Source of the DNA: Fomes fomentarius
Lineage: Eukaryota; Basidiomycota; Agaricomycetes; Polyporales; Polyporaceae
Assembly: GCA_022606135.1 (NCBI GenBank)
Contig: JABYQN010000002.1
Location: forward strand, 1,116,001 to 1,180,000
Length of the DNA stretch: 64,000 bases
Direction: 5' to 3'
In this document: piece after piece, positions 44,034 through 55,150 of the stretch
How the letters are laid out: each line of letters begins with the position of its first letter
How positions within the stretch are numbered: position 1 is the stretch's first letter
The notes under the pieces: generated by a model
Databases searched by the model: none
The model's input: only the letters and a program-made list of their open reading frames with translations
What the model was told of the DNA's origin: nothing
Made by a program: the position numbers and the translations under genes

Positions 44034-45056
44034 CTAGTTATTTCTTACCTCTTTGTTCTTCCCCTTTACATTCACACTTGGTGTCTGTGCTGTGCTGGTC
44101 GTATGGTGGGGACTTCGAGGTGGAATCCGGGCAGCAATGGGTCTACCACCTTCCGATGGTGAAGAGGTATGACGACTGTACTCTGACTGTGTCAATGGTC
44201 CCGGACGTAGGTTTCTACCGGACGTAGGTGAGTATGCCGGCTGCCACAGATTCTGTTGGAATTGAGCTTTGGGTAGTTGCTCCAAAAGCACCTCGGCCAC
44301 ACGGATAAAAGACTCCATCATCAACTTGGTTTTCAGGAACCTCGCCTTCTTATCCACTACATCCTCGTTGAACTTGGAAACCACACCTTCGAAAATATCG
44401 TTCTGCTTTTGTAGCCCTTCATATATCGCTATGAACGTCTTGGCAGCATTCATTGCTGCATCATACTGAGACTTGAGATCTGCGAGTCGCCTGTTAAACC
44501 ATTCATTCTCCCTTCCTCGAGGTTGTGTGGGCCCTTCTTTTTGAGTGAGCGCACTCGTAGATGCAGACGACAGTGTATTGGTGCTCATAGTACTCCACTT
44601 GGGTCTCGTCCACGGCGAAGGAGGACTGATCGAGTCGGCGGTATCATCGGCGGCCTGAAGAGCAACCTCAGATACAGGGGGACGCCGGACAGTAGATTGT
44701 TCTGCCACTTCAGACGCGGTGGTCATAGGTAAGTTTGTCTTCAGGCCAGGTGTACTATGAGGCGTGACGATGGCGGCTGTGGCGGGTGCTCCGACCGTAC
44801 TAAGAGACGAGGGAGGTTGTGGCATGTGAGCCTCCGGAGGGGAATTGCCGTCACGGCGAGAGTGAGAGGGGTCCGAGTCAAGTGGAGTGTAGGCGGGGCA
44901 TGGGCTCAGGATTGTGGCACTTGAAGATGTCCTAGTCTGGGTGTTGGTTGTGGTCGTGGCGCTGCGCGCGTAGTAGCGCATAGACGTAGGAGCTGTGAAG
45001 GCAGAGGTAGCATTCGCGTGAGTCGACATGAGATAGGATTGACTTGGGGCCTGCAT
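44034..45056 (-). CDS. hypothetical protein with central coiled coil
   Basis: 340 codons. The N-terminal half is Ser/Thr/Pro-rich and disordered. The centre has a helical region, WFNRRLADLKSQYDAAMNAA then FIAIYEGLQKQNDIFEGVVS and ARFLKTKLMMESFIRVAEVL, predicted coiled coil. The C-terminal part is again Ser/Pro-rich and basic. An upstream frame (45256-45080, Pro-rich, ending SIINDSCVPG before a gtgagt donor) may be a first exon, but the obvious acceptor does not give the right phase. Function unknown. Confidence 0.5.
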   Translation of the reverse strand: MQAPSQSYLMSTHANATSAFTAPTSMRYYARSATTTTNTQTRTSSSATILSPCPAYTPLDSDPSHSRRDGNSPPEAHMPQPPSSLSTVGAPATAAIVTPHSTPGLKTNLPMTTASEVAEQSTVRRPPVSEVALQAADDTADSISPPSPWTRPKWSTMSTNTLSSASTSALTQKEGPTQPRGRENEWFNRRLADLKSQYDAAMNAAKTFIAIYEGLQKQNDIFEGVVSKFNEDVVDKKARFLKTKLMMESFIRVAEVLLEQLPKAQFQQNLWQPAYSPTSGRNLRPGPLTQSEYSRHTSSPSEGGRPIAARIPPRSPHHTTSTAQTPSVNVKGKNKEVRNN

Positions 45057-45256
45057 TATGTTGAAGAAACGTACTCACCAGGGACGCAACTGTCATTGAT
45101 GATTGACTCGTAGTATGGGGGCGGTGGCGATATATAGTGTGGCGACTCATCCGGACCAGTATTTGGTGTCCTCCCAGGGCCAGGACGCCGGGTTGGGAAA
45201 GTTTGTCCGTCCATGCGGTGAAAGGGCGATGGATCCTGTCGCCTGACCGCACGCAT

Positions 45257-47762
45257 TTTAAACCAGGTTCGAGTCGCTGATCATATTACTAAATATGGTT
45301 CACTCGGTTCCCTAGCTGCCTATGTGGCCACTGCACATGGGCGCAGCGATTAGTAAACGGAAGCGCAATGATGGTGACGACCCGTGTTGTTCTGATTCCA
45401 TTTGCTATGAACAATTGTGACGATCTCCAGTGTTGCGAACCGTAGGGTCACTCATATCTTAGAAGATTTCATAAAGGAAGGAATGAGTGAGACGTAGGAT
45501 TTCACATGAATACTGTGAAACTCAATGCCGCTCCACAAGTAGCCTCGAGATTATATAGTAGATACCATCAGAAGTACCGGTACCATAAGATAGTTACGGG
45601 CGTCCTGCTCGAGTACTAGGTTTATGTCAGAACAGTGAGTACCGAGCATATAATAGCGATAGTGGTCGCATGACTGCCCGATCCCAAGGATACTGTAATG
45701 TGTACCTACTTCCCAGGTGGCAGATATGGAGGACAAATCAAAACCGGTCAGCTTGAAGCGGTCTAAAGGCGGTTGAGAAGGATATAACGCCACATGGAAC
45801 GCCTCGCTACCGCATCCCGGAAGTAACCTCCTACTCATGGTCCACTGCTCTCGTTCCTGCCGTATTGGAGACAATAGCGGGTCCACTTGTGCGTTCGCAG
45901 GAAGAATGACCACCGGATGGTTCAAGTGTATCGTCTTTTTGTATCGATCTCCCGTACCTGCTCTATTCTCTCAGGCGTGCTTTCTGCTCCATCTGGTGTG
46001 GGTACACACAACGGCCCGTGGCAGATCAATGAGGGTGAGTGCACAGGGACAGTAAGGATGCCTGTCCCCACCCGCACCCACGTTATGGTGGTCTTTGGGA
46101 CGGCACGAGAGACCATCAAGTGGTGCGCCAAGGTCGTCACCGAGATGACGTCCATCGATAGCAGATGATGACGACTGGTTGACAATAGCCATGGTGACTT
46201 TCCACACGCAAGGTGGCGACATGGTCCAGGCAGGGAAGCTGCATAGATTGAGCAACTTGTGAGTAACGATTCACAATCGTCCGAATAGATACCGGTGCCA
46301 CACACCAGTGTCTTGCAACATCAAAATGAAGAGTATAGGCGAGCAGGATCAAGCGAGCAGGCGTAACGAGCGGCTGCCACTGTTCTGGGCGGTTTATCAG
46401 CAAGCTATATCTATGCAAGCACCTCCGATGCGGAGATGATGTCAGAGGCGTATTGGAGTATGGGGCAAGTGATTGAGCACGTCAATGGTGCAACAGACAG
46501 TCGAAGGTCAAGTTGCAACACCCGCCGCACTAGGTATATCCTATGTCTCCGGTGTGGCGCTTCCTGCGCAGTTCGTAGTAGGCGGGGCCACAATAAGGCA
46601 GCAGGAGCTATTGTCACGTCTGAGCAAGAGCCTGAGGGCGGCCCAGATTCGGACTTCGAGTCTGGTGTCAACAATTCCGTGCGAGCGTTGTTCTACTTCT
46701 CAATATACCACAGCCAGGAACAGAGAGCTCAACAAGGGCAGAGCATGATGTACCATTGAAAAACAGAACCTACTACTGGTGGGAGAAGGTTGAAGACACC
46801 CTAGGAAGGACACCTGGCAATGACCGGTAGTCCGTCTCTGGCGCATACACCAGTCTACGCTCTGCCCACAATGAGTACCTGAGCGTTTAGGAACCTGGAG
46901 CTACTCAAGCAAGAGCCAGAGCTCTGAGTCGATGCTACAACCTCACGATACCTGTAGTCTACAGCGCCGATTCATGTTGCCTTGGACCATAGTGTCGCCG
47001 ATGCACCGACCCTGTTGCGGGCTGACAAGCTCAAGGGCGTCTTGTTCTACGCCACCGCAGAGTCCTCCTGGAACAACTACAAATGCGACGACAACGGTAA
47101 CGCATACACAACATAACTCACCTCGCCCCTCATCCTCCCTGTGTCAAGCATCGCCATGTCCACCGGCAATCTCAATCTCGACGACCATGAACACACACGC
47201 ACAGACGCTCGCACAGACGACAACGTCGAAGAAGGCACAGAAACGCGCCACACCCCCAGTCCTGCCGAATGGGTGCAACGTAGCTGGAAAGAGCTCCCGG
47301 AAGAAGAAAGAGCCATCTACTATGGGCGTCTTCACAAGGAACGCGAGGCGAAATCGCAGAGAGCGCGACTTCGTCGCAGTGGGGTAGTACGTTCCCTCCT
47401 CCCTCCTGGACGCGCGTTTGCAACCAACCTGACATGGCTCTCTATAGCAATCACACGACACGACGCATGACGACCTCCCCACGTCTGAAATCGACCCTCA
47501 GAGCATGCGCCCATCGCCCTCTGCGCCCCCGGAATGCGGCGCACCCGATATCAGGTTGGATATAGAGGCGCATGCAGCCAGAAAGCACGTCGATACCGAG
47601 GCTATGCGAATGCACGCCGAATACACGCAAGACTCGTGTGGGCGAGAGAGAGGAGACTCAGGGGCGAGAGATTTGCGCGCGCGGGTGAAGATGGGACTAG
47701 ACGGTCGAGAAACGCAATGAAGTAGAATTTGGACACGTACACTTGACACATCTCTGCCAGTC
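45257..47762. other. no confident gene; possible small HMG-like frame
   Basis: Mostly non-coding in appearance. At 47141-47470 (+) a 109-codon frame includes PAEWVQRSWKELPEEERAIY then YGRLHKEREAKSQRARLRR, similar in pattern to the second half of a fungal HMG box, but no first half (RPxNxFxLF) is seen upstream. It overlaps nothing else and lies downstream of the adenylation gene on the opposite strand. Confidence 0.3.
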
Positions 47763-50296
47763 CTACACCCTATCGAGGAACAGCCTGTTCCCAGCATACG
47801 CATCACCCTCCCCAGCCGTATACAGCGCGTGGATTTCCGCAGCATACAACTTCAGGCACACCCCGCGCCGTGCTGTGCCCTTTGGTGTATGCTCGAGAGG
47901 CGTATCGGGATGCGCCACGAGGATCATCTGTAACACACGAGATAGTGTGAGCGAGCGAGTAGAGTTACAACCCGTGCAGTCGAGGACGTACGTTCCTCTT
48001 GATGCGCGCATAGTCCGATGCGCGCTCGTTGGCTTTCTCAATAGCCGGCCTGCGCGAAGGAAGGACAAACCGAGACCTATCTGAGTCTCGGACATGATAT
48101 CAGTGCGAAAGCGACGCACCATATCAAGTCTTTAAACTCCTCTACCTTCTTGCGCTCCCAGCCCTGCAGGTCGACGCTCGCAGCCGGCTCGATGAACACA
48201 CCAGTATCGATACAATGGCGGCCAAACATGATCGCTGAAGCAATATGCGGGTCTTGAGCTATGATAGCTTCGATTGGGACTGGGTTCACCTGCGCACACC
48301 CGTTCAATATGCTCGCCACAGCATCCGCGCAGAAACAGTAGGAGACTCACGTTCTCCCCAGTCGAGAGCATGATCTGGTCGTCCTTCCTACCAAACACCC
48401 GCCACCTAGCCGGGTCCGTCGGGTGTTGCTCCAGAAGATCTCCGACAGCGAAGACGGGAACCCCGTCCAGCGTGGAGTTCGTGACGTGAGGAAAGCACGT
48501 CTCCGTTGGCTGTCATGTTTGCATACTGTGTGAGCTATATACGAGACCAAGAGATGAGGAATTAAGAGGATGGCAGACGCACAATCATAATAGGTTCGAA
48601 GATCCCGTCCATGCCCTTCTGCGGCTGCATGTAAAACTCGATATGGTGCGACATCTTAAAATACTCCCACTCGTCCCCGGGCGGCGGGTCACGCGGGATG
48701 AACATCGTCGCTGGTCCAACTTCCGTGCTAACACCAGCCAGCGCATCGGTTAGCTCCAGTGAAGCATATCAATATCTATCTCTGTGACAAACCTGCCCCA
48801 GAACGGGTGCATGATCACGCCTGAGCGCGCGAGCATGTCTCCAGTGGTCTTGCTCACGGACGCTCCGGAGAATATCTATGGAAGGATGAGCACTCGCGTG
48901 GACATGATGCTACGGGGGACGGGGACGTACGATGCAATCGAGGCTCTGTAACTGGGGCAGATTGATCGGGTCTCGCGCCCATGCCTTATGTTATGAACAC
49001 ACACGAAACTCTTGTCATTCGCGGTCATGGAATGCACAACATACAGTACGCACCTCGATGAACGCTGGAACACAGAAAACGATGTTGCATTTGTCCGCAA
49101 CCCAGCGTGCGAGAAAGTTCGCAGGGGTTGGTACAACTGGAGGATTCGCGGGCTTGTATAGGGCGAACGTCGCGCCACTGGTGAGCTGTGCGACGGCCGT
49201 CAGCTTGAGCGCACGAATGTGGAGTAGTAGGGCGAGCTCACAGGCCACTGCACGACAGGATAAGAAACCTTCATAAGCGTTCACGTTAGCAGATAGTTGT
49301 GTACGTGACCTACGATCAGCGTGCCCAGGCCCATCGCATCTGCAACGACAAGTTATGATGAGATAGAAGACTATGTGGAGCCGCATGTGTACATACGGAA
49401 TGCGGGATTTGTGTGCACAGCTATGCGCTTTCCGGCCAAGTCCACTTCGCCGAAGCCTATAGTAGCAAGATTGTGAACACGCGTATAGTTGCGAACCGAT
49501 TCGAACAGCATACAGGGTATATTGCTCAGATTCACGAGTCCACGCCGTGTGATTCGAATTGGCTTCGGGAATGCAGTCGTTCCTGATCGTCAATATTAAG
49601 GGATGAACACTGGTATACGAGAGAATCGAACGTACCAGAGGAATGCAGGATCAAAGTAATATCGTTATCTGCGATGTCGACGACTTCGTGATTTTTCTCG
49701 TTGCCAGTAGCTCGAGAGTACTCGTCAGGCATGACCATGGGCGATGAGGTGACTTGAAATCCCTTGTCCTTGAGGATGTCGCGCGCATCTCGTAGAAGGT
49801 CCTGCACTGGAGCATCCTCGCTCGCGATAACGTGGTTTGCGCCCGTGGACGAGAGGAGATGGGCGATGACAGCGGGAGTGGTACGGGGTGCGAGCGGGAA
49901 GGCGATGTATCCGAGGCTCATGATTGCGACATGAGTATAGATGTACGCGATGGTATCTTCCAACGAATTGGACCTCACTCATCAACCACGTATAATGAAA
50001 GACAACATACCTGCATGTGCGAGAATGCCGATCACTGGTCGCTCAGCGCTCGGCTCGACAGACGACGAGCAACGCTGCGCGACGATGTCCGCGACACGGC
50101 CTATGCTCTCCCAGACATTCGCGTAGGTTATTTCGTAGGTAGTCCCGTCTGCGGGGTCAGAGTATGTAAAGACAGGATGCTCGGGGCTATGTTTTGCGTG
50201 ATACTGGTAGAGTCCAGGAACGGATAGACCGTGACCGAAGGGCGCCTGGTGGAAAGTGGGTGAGTTCACGCCCTGGGGCGTAGGTTGTGGAGCCAT
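47763..50296 (-). CDS. adenylate-forming enzyme (AMP-binding, NRPS-like reductase type), adenylation domain only
   Basis: About ten exons encode an A-domain starting MAPQPTPQGVNSPTFHQAPF. Blocks in order: DTIAYIYTHVAIMSLGYIAF and PLAPRTTPAVIAHLLSSTGA; the phosphate-binding motif TLILHSSG|TTAFPKPI split by an intron; FGEVDLAGKRIAVHTNPAF; LLLHIRALKLTAVAQLTSGA; FSGASVSKTTGDMLARSG; WGTEVGPATMF; and FAVGDLLEQHP then FGRKDDQIMLSTGENVNPVP. The C-terminal exon ends HTPKGTARRGVCLKLYAAEI HALY plus 18 residues. In the fungal adenylate-forming reductases this position leads into a carrier domain and an NAD-binding reductase; here a stop follows and neither domain is found downstream. It activates an organic or amino acid as AMP ester; the substrate cannot be read. 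It may be a stand-alone A-domain or a truncated gene. Confidence 0.75.
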
Positions 50297-50725
50297 TGCG
50301 AGATTGCGAGAGAATACTCTAGCAAAGCGAGGAGTACCAGGAAGTTATAGCAGAGCGCCATGTCAGATGGTCCGTGTAGGCGTCCAGAAGAGTCCGGCGG
50401 TGATGGGTTAAAGACGCGATCAGCATGGGCGGACGCGTAAGCCCAGACATAGAAGACTCGAACATGTGCATATTATCAGTTCTTCCATCTGACCACTCTG
50501 CCCTTTCGTCCTCCAGAGCTCACAACATAGGCGGCACTGCAGTGATGGCACTGAGACTTGAACGAGTTCCAACAGTTGAGTGACAGTATCCGAGTTGGTA
50601 TGAGTTAGTTATGATGGCGCAAGAGTGCTGGATTGTGTGGATTGTGCGGGACGCATCAAGAGAATAAGTGAACGACGGCGGTAGTGCAGCTTTTAGTAGC
50701 GGCTACACCACAAACGCCCAGTAGT
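50297..50725. other. intergenic, promoter side of the adenylation gene
   Basis: No gene seen. A tRNA-like string on the minus strand near 50455-50515 (A-box-like ggcagagtgg and gttcgagtc) does not fold as a tRNA. Confidence 0.35.
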
Positions 50726-51671
50726 AGGCCGGCGCCTAGACCGTCTGCTTAGGTTATTCACTCTACTTGCTCCTACCTTTGCTGCTACCAGCAGCACCGC
50801 TTCCGTAAGTTCCTGCTCTAGTGTCATACTCATTGTCTGAACAGCGTCTCAGGCGGCCGCGTCCAAGTAAACCCCTGCACCCAAGCTTGAAGCAAAATCC
50901 CGCGTCGTGGGTCGTCCCCCCGAAGCGGAGTGCCATCACATCAGTTATCAGCACCCTAATCGTCCTTGCAGGCCATCGACTTATCAGTCCCGCGCGGCCC
51001 CTGGGGTACCTTGACTGTCTCCTAATCGCGCGGGAGGAGCACCTACTATAGTGCATGGAACGGAATGTTACACGAGGCAATGCGCGACTTTGAAACCCTT
51101 ACGCGTCGTCCTGACGACACCAAACTCCACTACTTATACACGATGGAGTATGTCGCACGGGCCGCCTTGCTCGACTTTCGGATGATATTACCAGCAGGAC
51201 GAGCAGTCAGAACCCTTGGGTCTCAGGGTGAGAGTCTTCAATGTTGACGACAGTGTTCTGGGACAGGACCAAGACCAAGACCAAGAGATGGATGCGAATG
51301 CATATGCCTCAATTCTCCAGATGGTGGTGATCATCATCGAGCTGAAGGCGGCGTCCACTCTCGAACAGGGAGCTGCCCGTCGAGCGGCGGAGGCCCAAAT
51401 CATTGAGTGGGTCCAGATTCTTGATGACGAAGAAAACACGGCGAAGGTTGTCTACCTCATCAGTGCATTTGGTGCCGCATGCAAGATTTACACCGCTACC
51501 TACAGCAGGACATCTTACGTCTTGGACCCGGAACCCAATCCCGAAGACGATCATATCCCCGATAGGTCCGAATGGAACGTCCAAATCCTTACGAGGGAGC
51601 GAGCCGAGAAATTGCGAGCCATGTTGTGGTCCATCCTCACGACGAATGGCCCGGCACCGAAGAGGGACTAA
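50726..51671 (+). CDS. unknown gene X, partly duplicated at 32.5 kb
   Basis: The clearest coding part is 51216-51671 (VRVFNVDDSVLGQDQDQDQE, then ELKAASTLEQGAARRAAEAQ, VVYLISAFGAACKIYTATYS, ending LTTNGPAPKRD). Upstream frames contain SWVVPPKRSAITSVISTLIV then LAGHRL, and MRDFETLTRRPDDTKLHYLY, probably separate exons. The 5' 300 bp occur again at 32.54-32.86 kb. The exon structure is not resolved and the family is not recognised. The coordinates mark the extent of coding-like sequence, not a proven CDS. Confidence 0.4.
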
Positions 51672-52945
51672 GAAGGGCTGCCGGTATGTCTGATGCGGCT
51701 GAGCCTGTTGCATTGTTGTCCCTGCATCGTTGTGTCCGCCGCAGGGAACAACTACTACTGTGACTGACTAGATCTTCCGTCTTATGTCTTCGTCTCTCCT
51801 CTGGGGCCCCTCAGTTTCATCTCTCCGTCTTCTCGCACTCCGTCGTCTGCTCTCACGCTAAGTTCCGTCTGCCGCATCCTGTATCATTGTATGGTTCCAC
51901 CGATTGACCCAAGTATGCACTCGGTTGTGTCTTCCGGATTATGTATGGTTCGTAGTACAGACTCAGTTGTTACACTTACACATACGTTGTGGCCGTCGAC
52001 CAGCTCCGGTTGTGTACTCATGCACGCTTTCCGAGTCCTCCATCAATCTGAACACCACGCGCCCCGTTTGGTTTTGCGACGATCCGCGAAGGTCGAGAGA
52101 TGGACATATCATTACGACCAAACCTCGCTCAGACTCGCACTCCTCTTCCCGTCCCAATATCGGTCTGGAACGCTCCCGCACAGGCTCGTATTATGATAAT
52201 GAACTCAGGGACATATACGGCGCAGTCAGAGGCCACGCGGTGCTCACTGCTCGTTTCAAGTCTCCCTTCTGCCAGTGGCGAGGCAGGCCAGTCACATACT
52301 TGGCTACAACATCACCATCTCGGGGTCTCGACGTCTCATTATTTGATGCTCACATTTACAGAAAGCGTTGAACACTTGCATCTAACGACCCGTTTCGCGG
52401 CGAACAGACAATTCTGGGAAACCGCGTTCAACTCCACTTTCCAACTAGATCCCGACAATCTGGTCTGACCCCGCCTGTAGGTCCTCTCTATCAGCTGTGA
52501 AAGTGTTTGACCCGTATCTACAAGATCCGCCAGCACAGAGAACGACGCGCACACAGGAGGACAGCTGGTGAGTCCGTACATGTCCATGCGAGCGATCGAG
52601 GCAGATCTAGAATACTCGACACCCTGTGTAGCCACGGTTCAGCCTGAGTTCAGACAGCTCAAACGAGCAAAGCACGTACCCGGTTTAGGACCAAGGATGG
52701 CCATACAAACGTTTTTGGAATCGCCACCTTGTAGGCAAGTTCAAAGGAGGTACCATCGTTCCACAATGGCCAAGTGACATTGACAGTAAAACTGATGTTG
52801 TTTGTGCCGCCGCCACACTAGGGTGACCTAGGACTGCGGCACAAACGACAAAGGAGATACACACCAAGGTCTTTCAGTCGTTTCTGTAGCATGTGGCAAT
52901 TGGCCTTTATGTTGCCTTTGACGCGTCTAGCATGCCATATCCGTG
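51672..52945. other. no recognisable gene
   Basis: Short frames on both strands (for example 51904-52371 plus) have no family motif. The right end contains the upstream region of the HMG-like gene. Confidence 0.35.
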
Positions 52946-52953
52946 TATATAAG
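52946..52953 (+). promoter_or_regulatory. TATA-box-like element
   Basis: tatataag, followed about 30 bp downstream by pyrimidine-rich sequence and, near 53020, a ccggtgagt donor-like site. This fits a core promoter and a 5' non-coding exon for the HMG-like gene. Confidence 0.5.
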
Positions 52954-53360
52954 AGGTGTCTCGGGCCCTACATTTTGCGATCTCATACTCTGTCTTTCTT
53001 CCAGCAGCTCTCACTCGCCGGTGAGTCGCCCGGTCTACTTTCTTGTTCCCCCTTGTTTACATAGTTTGCGCGTATCCTTCACGCAAATCTAGGTCCGCTG
53101 AGATGCACGAAGGAACACAAATCTTCGTGGAAGTGGGTACACTCGTCATTTTTGATCATATCTTTGCACTCACATCATTCTCTTTGCAGCTCTTCTGTCC
53201 AATCCTTGCGCTCGCCACAGATCCCTTACACACCCATGTCTAGCAGCTAGATCTCCACGAGGCACGAGCCGGGAACTCCAGCAAATTCAGAGACACTGCT
53301 GGTAAGTCACCATGACCGTCAAGCCTTCGAACGCAAGTCGCAATGCTCACCCGTTCGTGA

Positions 53361-53828
53361 TTGTGTAGAGTTATGTGCCTCCAGAAGCGCGATGAGCAAC
53401 CCCTGTCACCAGTCACAACCTATGCTGCAGCTCCCGCTCGCTTAGCCTTGCCTGTCCCTGTGGATAGTCTGGGACGACCTATCTATCAACCTGACAGGCC
53501 ACCGAACTCATTTCTCTTGTTCCGCTCCCCCAGGGCGTGGTGACAAGGGGAACAGGTGCCAAGCCTCTCCCGGCTCCTCCCGGGGGAGTGGAATGCTATG
53601 TCAAAACAAGATCAAGAACCTTGGCGTGCAAGGGTGAAGGTGCTTCGTAAGGCGCACGTCAAGTCGGAGGAGTACAAGTTGTGGAAGGCAGCACAGGCGC
53701 ATGGCATTAAACGCCCTCGGAAACCGGACCTGAAGGCGGCAAAGAAGCCCAAGGCGACATCCGAGTCTACGTCGAAAGCAAGGCAGTCCGCTCACCCGTA
53801 TCGCCGCCGCGGGAAGCTACCCGTCTAA
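53361..53828 (+). pseudogene. HMG-box protein with in-frame TGA
   Basis: One frame runs through the whole interval except for TGA at 53541-53543. Before it: LPVPVDSLGRPIYQPDRPPN then SFLLFRSPRAW, the start of a fungal HMG box. After it: VPSLSRLLPGEWNAMSKQDQ then EPWRARVKVLRKAHVKSEEY KLW, the rest of the box, and a Lys/Pro-rich basic tail ending RRRGKLPV. HMG-box proteins bind DNA and act as mating or developmental regulators in fungi. The only GT..AG pair that would remove the stop is 16 nt long and breaks frame, so splicing does not rescue it. Upstream exons near 53.0-53.3 kb are possible. Confidence 0.65.
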
Positions 53829-53949
53829 CCTCGCGCAGAGATCGCACTACCTGTGCTTGTCACGACTGCATGGTCTCATGACCCCTTCGTCACTCCTTCT
53901 GGCTTTTTGTAGCAGCCACGGGGAAACCGCTTGTCCCTTGGTCATTTCA

Positions 53950-55150
53950 ACCATCATGGCGCGACGCAGAGGACGGTGAGTACACTCGTGTTCTCTAGAG
54001 TCGTCGCAGTTAGGCTCACTATCCTTTCCCCAGCCTAGACCGAATGGCGGACCACAGAACTCGTCCAGAGAATGCATTCCGCACCTGGTGCTCTGTCCCT
54101 ACCATGGAAAAGCCAGGTATGATGCTCTTTCCATGGCATTGTACCACGAGGAGCGAGCTCTCGTTTGTACGCCCTCCGATAGTATCTATGACTTAAGTCT
54201 ATAGTACGTCGAGTCTCTACGATGCCTCGTTTTCCTCCGACTAACCCTGCTTCCTGTCATACCCCACCGCAGACGAAAGCACCCTCCATCCGGGAGCACG
54301 ATGGCAGTCTACCCGCCAAGCAAACCTCCCAATTCGGTTCTCCCCTTAGCAGAATGCCCATCCAATATTGCAGGTTGCCTGCACCTCGTACAGGCATACA
54401 CCCTGATTGGATCGGGCTGTCTGACGCTCTCGCCCGCAATGCAATACCGCGCCGCTGTGATCGCGACGCGACGGAGAAGGAGAAGGTGGTCGAGGAGGTC
54501 GCAGTACTTCTTCGGGCTCGAGCTACCCCGGCTTCCGCTCGCTTCCTCTTCCTGCTCTTCTTCCATTGTCCGCATCTTCAGCGTCGACCTTGATATCCTC
54601 GTGGGCGTCGTGGTCTTCGTCTTCGTCATCCCCTCCACCTGTGCCTACCGAAGCTCCCCATGACGGCCCTCATCAATGTCATCCTCGTCGTCTTCTTCTT
54701 CGTCTTCTTCTTCGTCGCCAAGTTATTCGTTCTCTTGACACTGGTGGCATGTCCTTCCGCCGAAATCGTCGTACAGGACTGGCGACTATCCGATCCTGCA
54801 AACGCACTGGTAAACCGCATGAGCATCCTTGAAGTCAAAGGATCTGAAAGCCGTGAGTCGCAGGTTCCTTCCAGTGATGAATAGATGGTCTGACTTATTG
54901 ATATGCACCAATCTTCAGAGGTCCTACCAGTTGAAGAGCACATTGCAACGCGCTCTGTACGAGAAATCAGGGCGCCCGCAATGGCAGTTACAACAACAAG
55001 TGAGAATCTGCGAGCCAGAGCCTCACCACGTTCACGACAACACCCCCTACCTCAATCACTGGTGATTTGGACGATCACTGCGAGCATCCTCCATACCCAA
55101 CCGTACCCTTGCCCACACAGCCGTTCTCTCCGTGGACGAGGTGTCTGAAG
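53950..55150 (+). other. possible second HMG-related gene, decayed or unresolved
   Basis: MARRRG before a ggtgagt donor at 53977, then DRMADHRTRPENAFRTWCSV at about 54040, resembles the start of an HMG box (RPENAF). Later frames (54222-54593 starting MPRFPPTNPASCHTPPQ; 54660-54884, and Gln/Arg-rich pieces to 55148) have no recognisable continuation. A CTT/TCG-rich microsatellite lies at about 54680-54720. No complete gene could be built. Confidence 0.3.
54680..54720. repeat. TCG/TCT trinucleotide tract
   Basis: Repeated tcgtcttcttcttcgtc-like triplets, giving Phe/Val/Leu runs in one frame and acidic or Lys runs in others. Confidence 0.7.

Noticed and set aside
45075..45256. First exon of the coiled-coil hypothetical gene at 44.0-45.1 kb
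   Set aside because: A good donor exists, but the evident acceptor gives the wrong phase for the downstream frame; left out of the model.
50440..50520. tRNA or tRNA-derived SINE on the minus strand
   Set aside because: A-box-like and B-box-like strings are present, but anticodon, T and acceptor stems do not form.
53540..53555. 16-nt intron removing the TGA in the HMG box
   Set aside because: Far too short and 16 is not a multiple of three, so the HMG frame would be lost after it.
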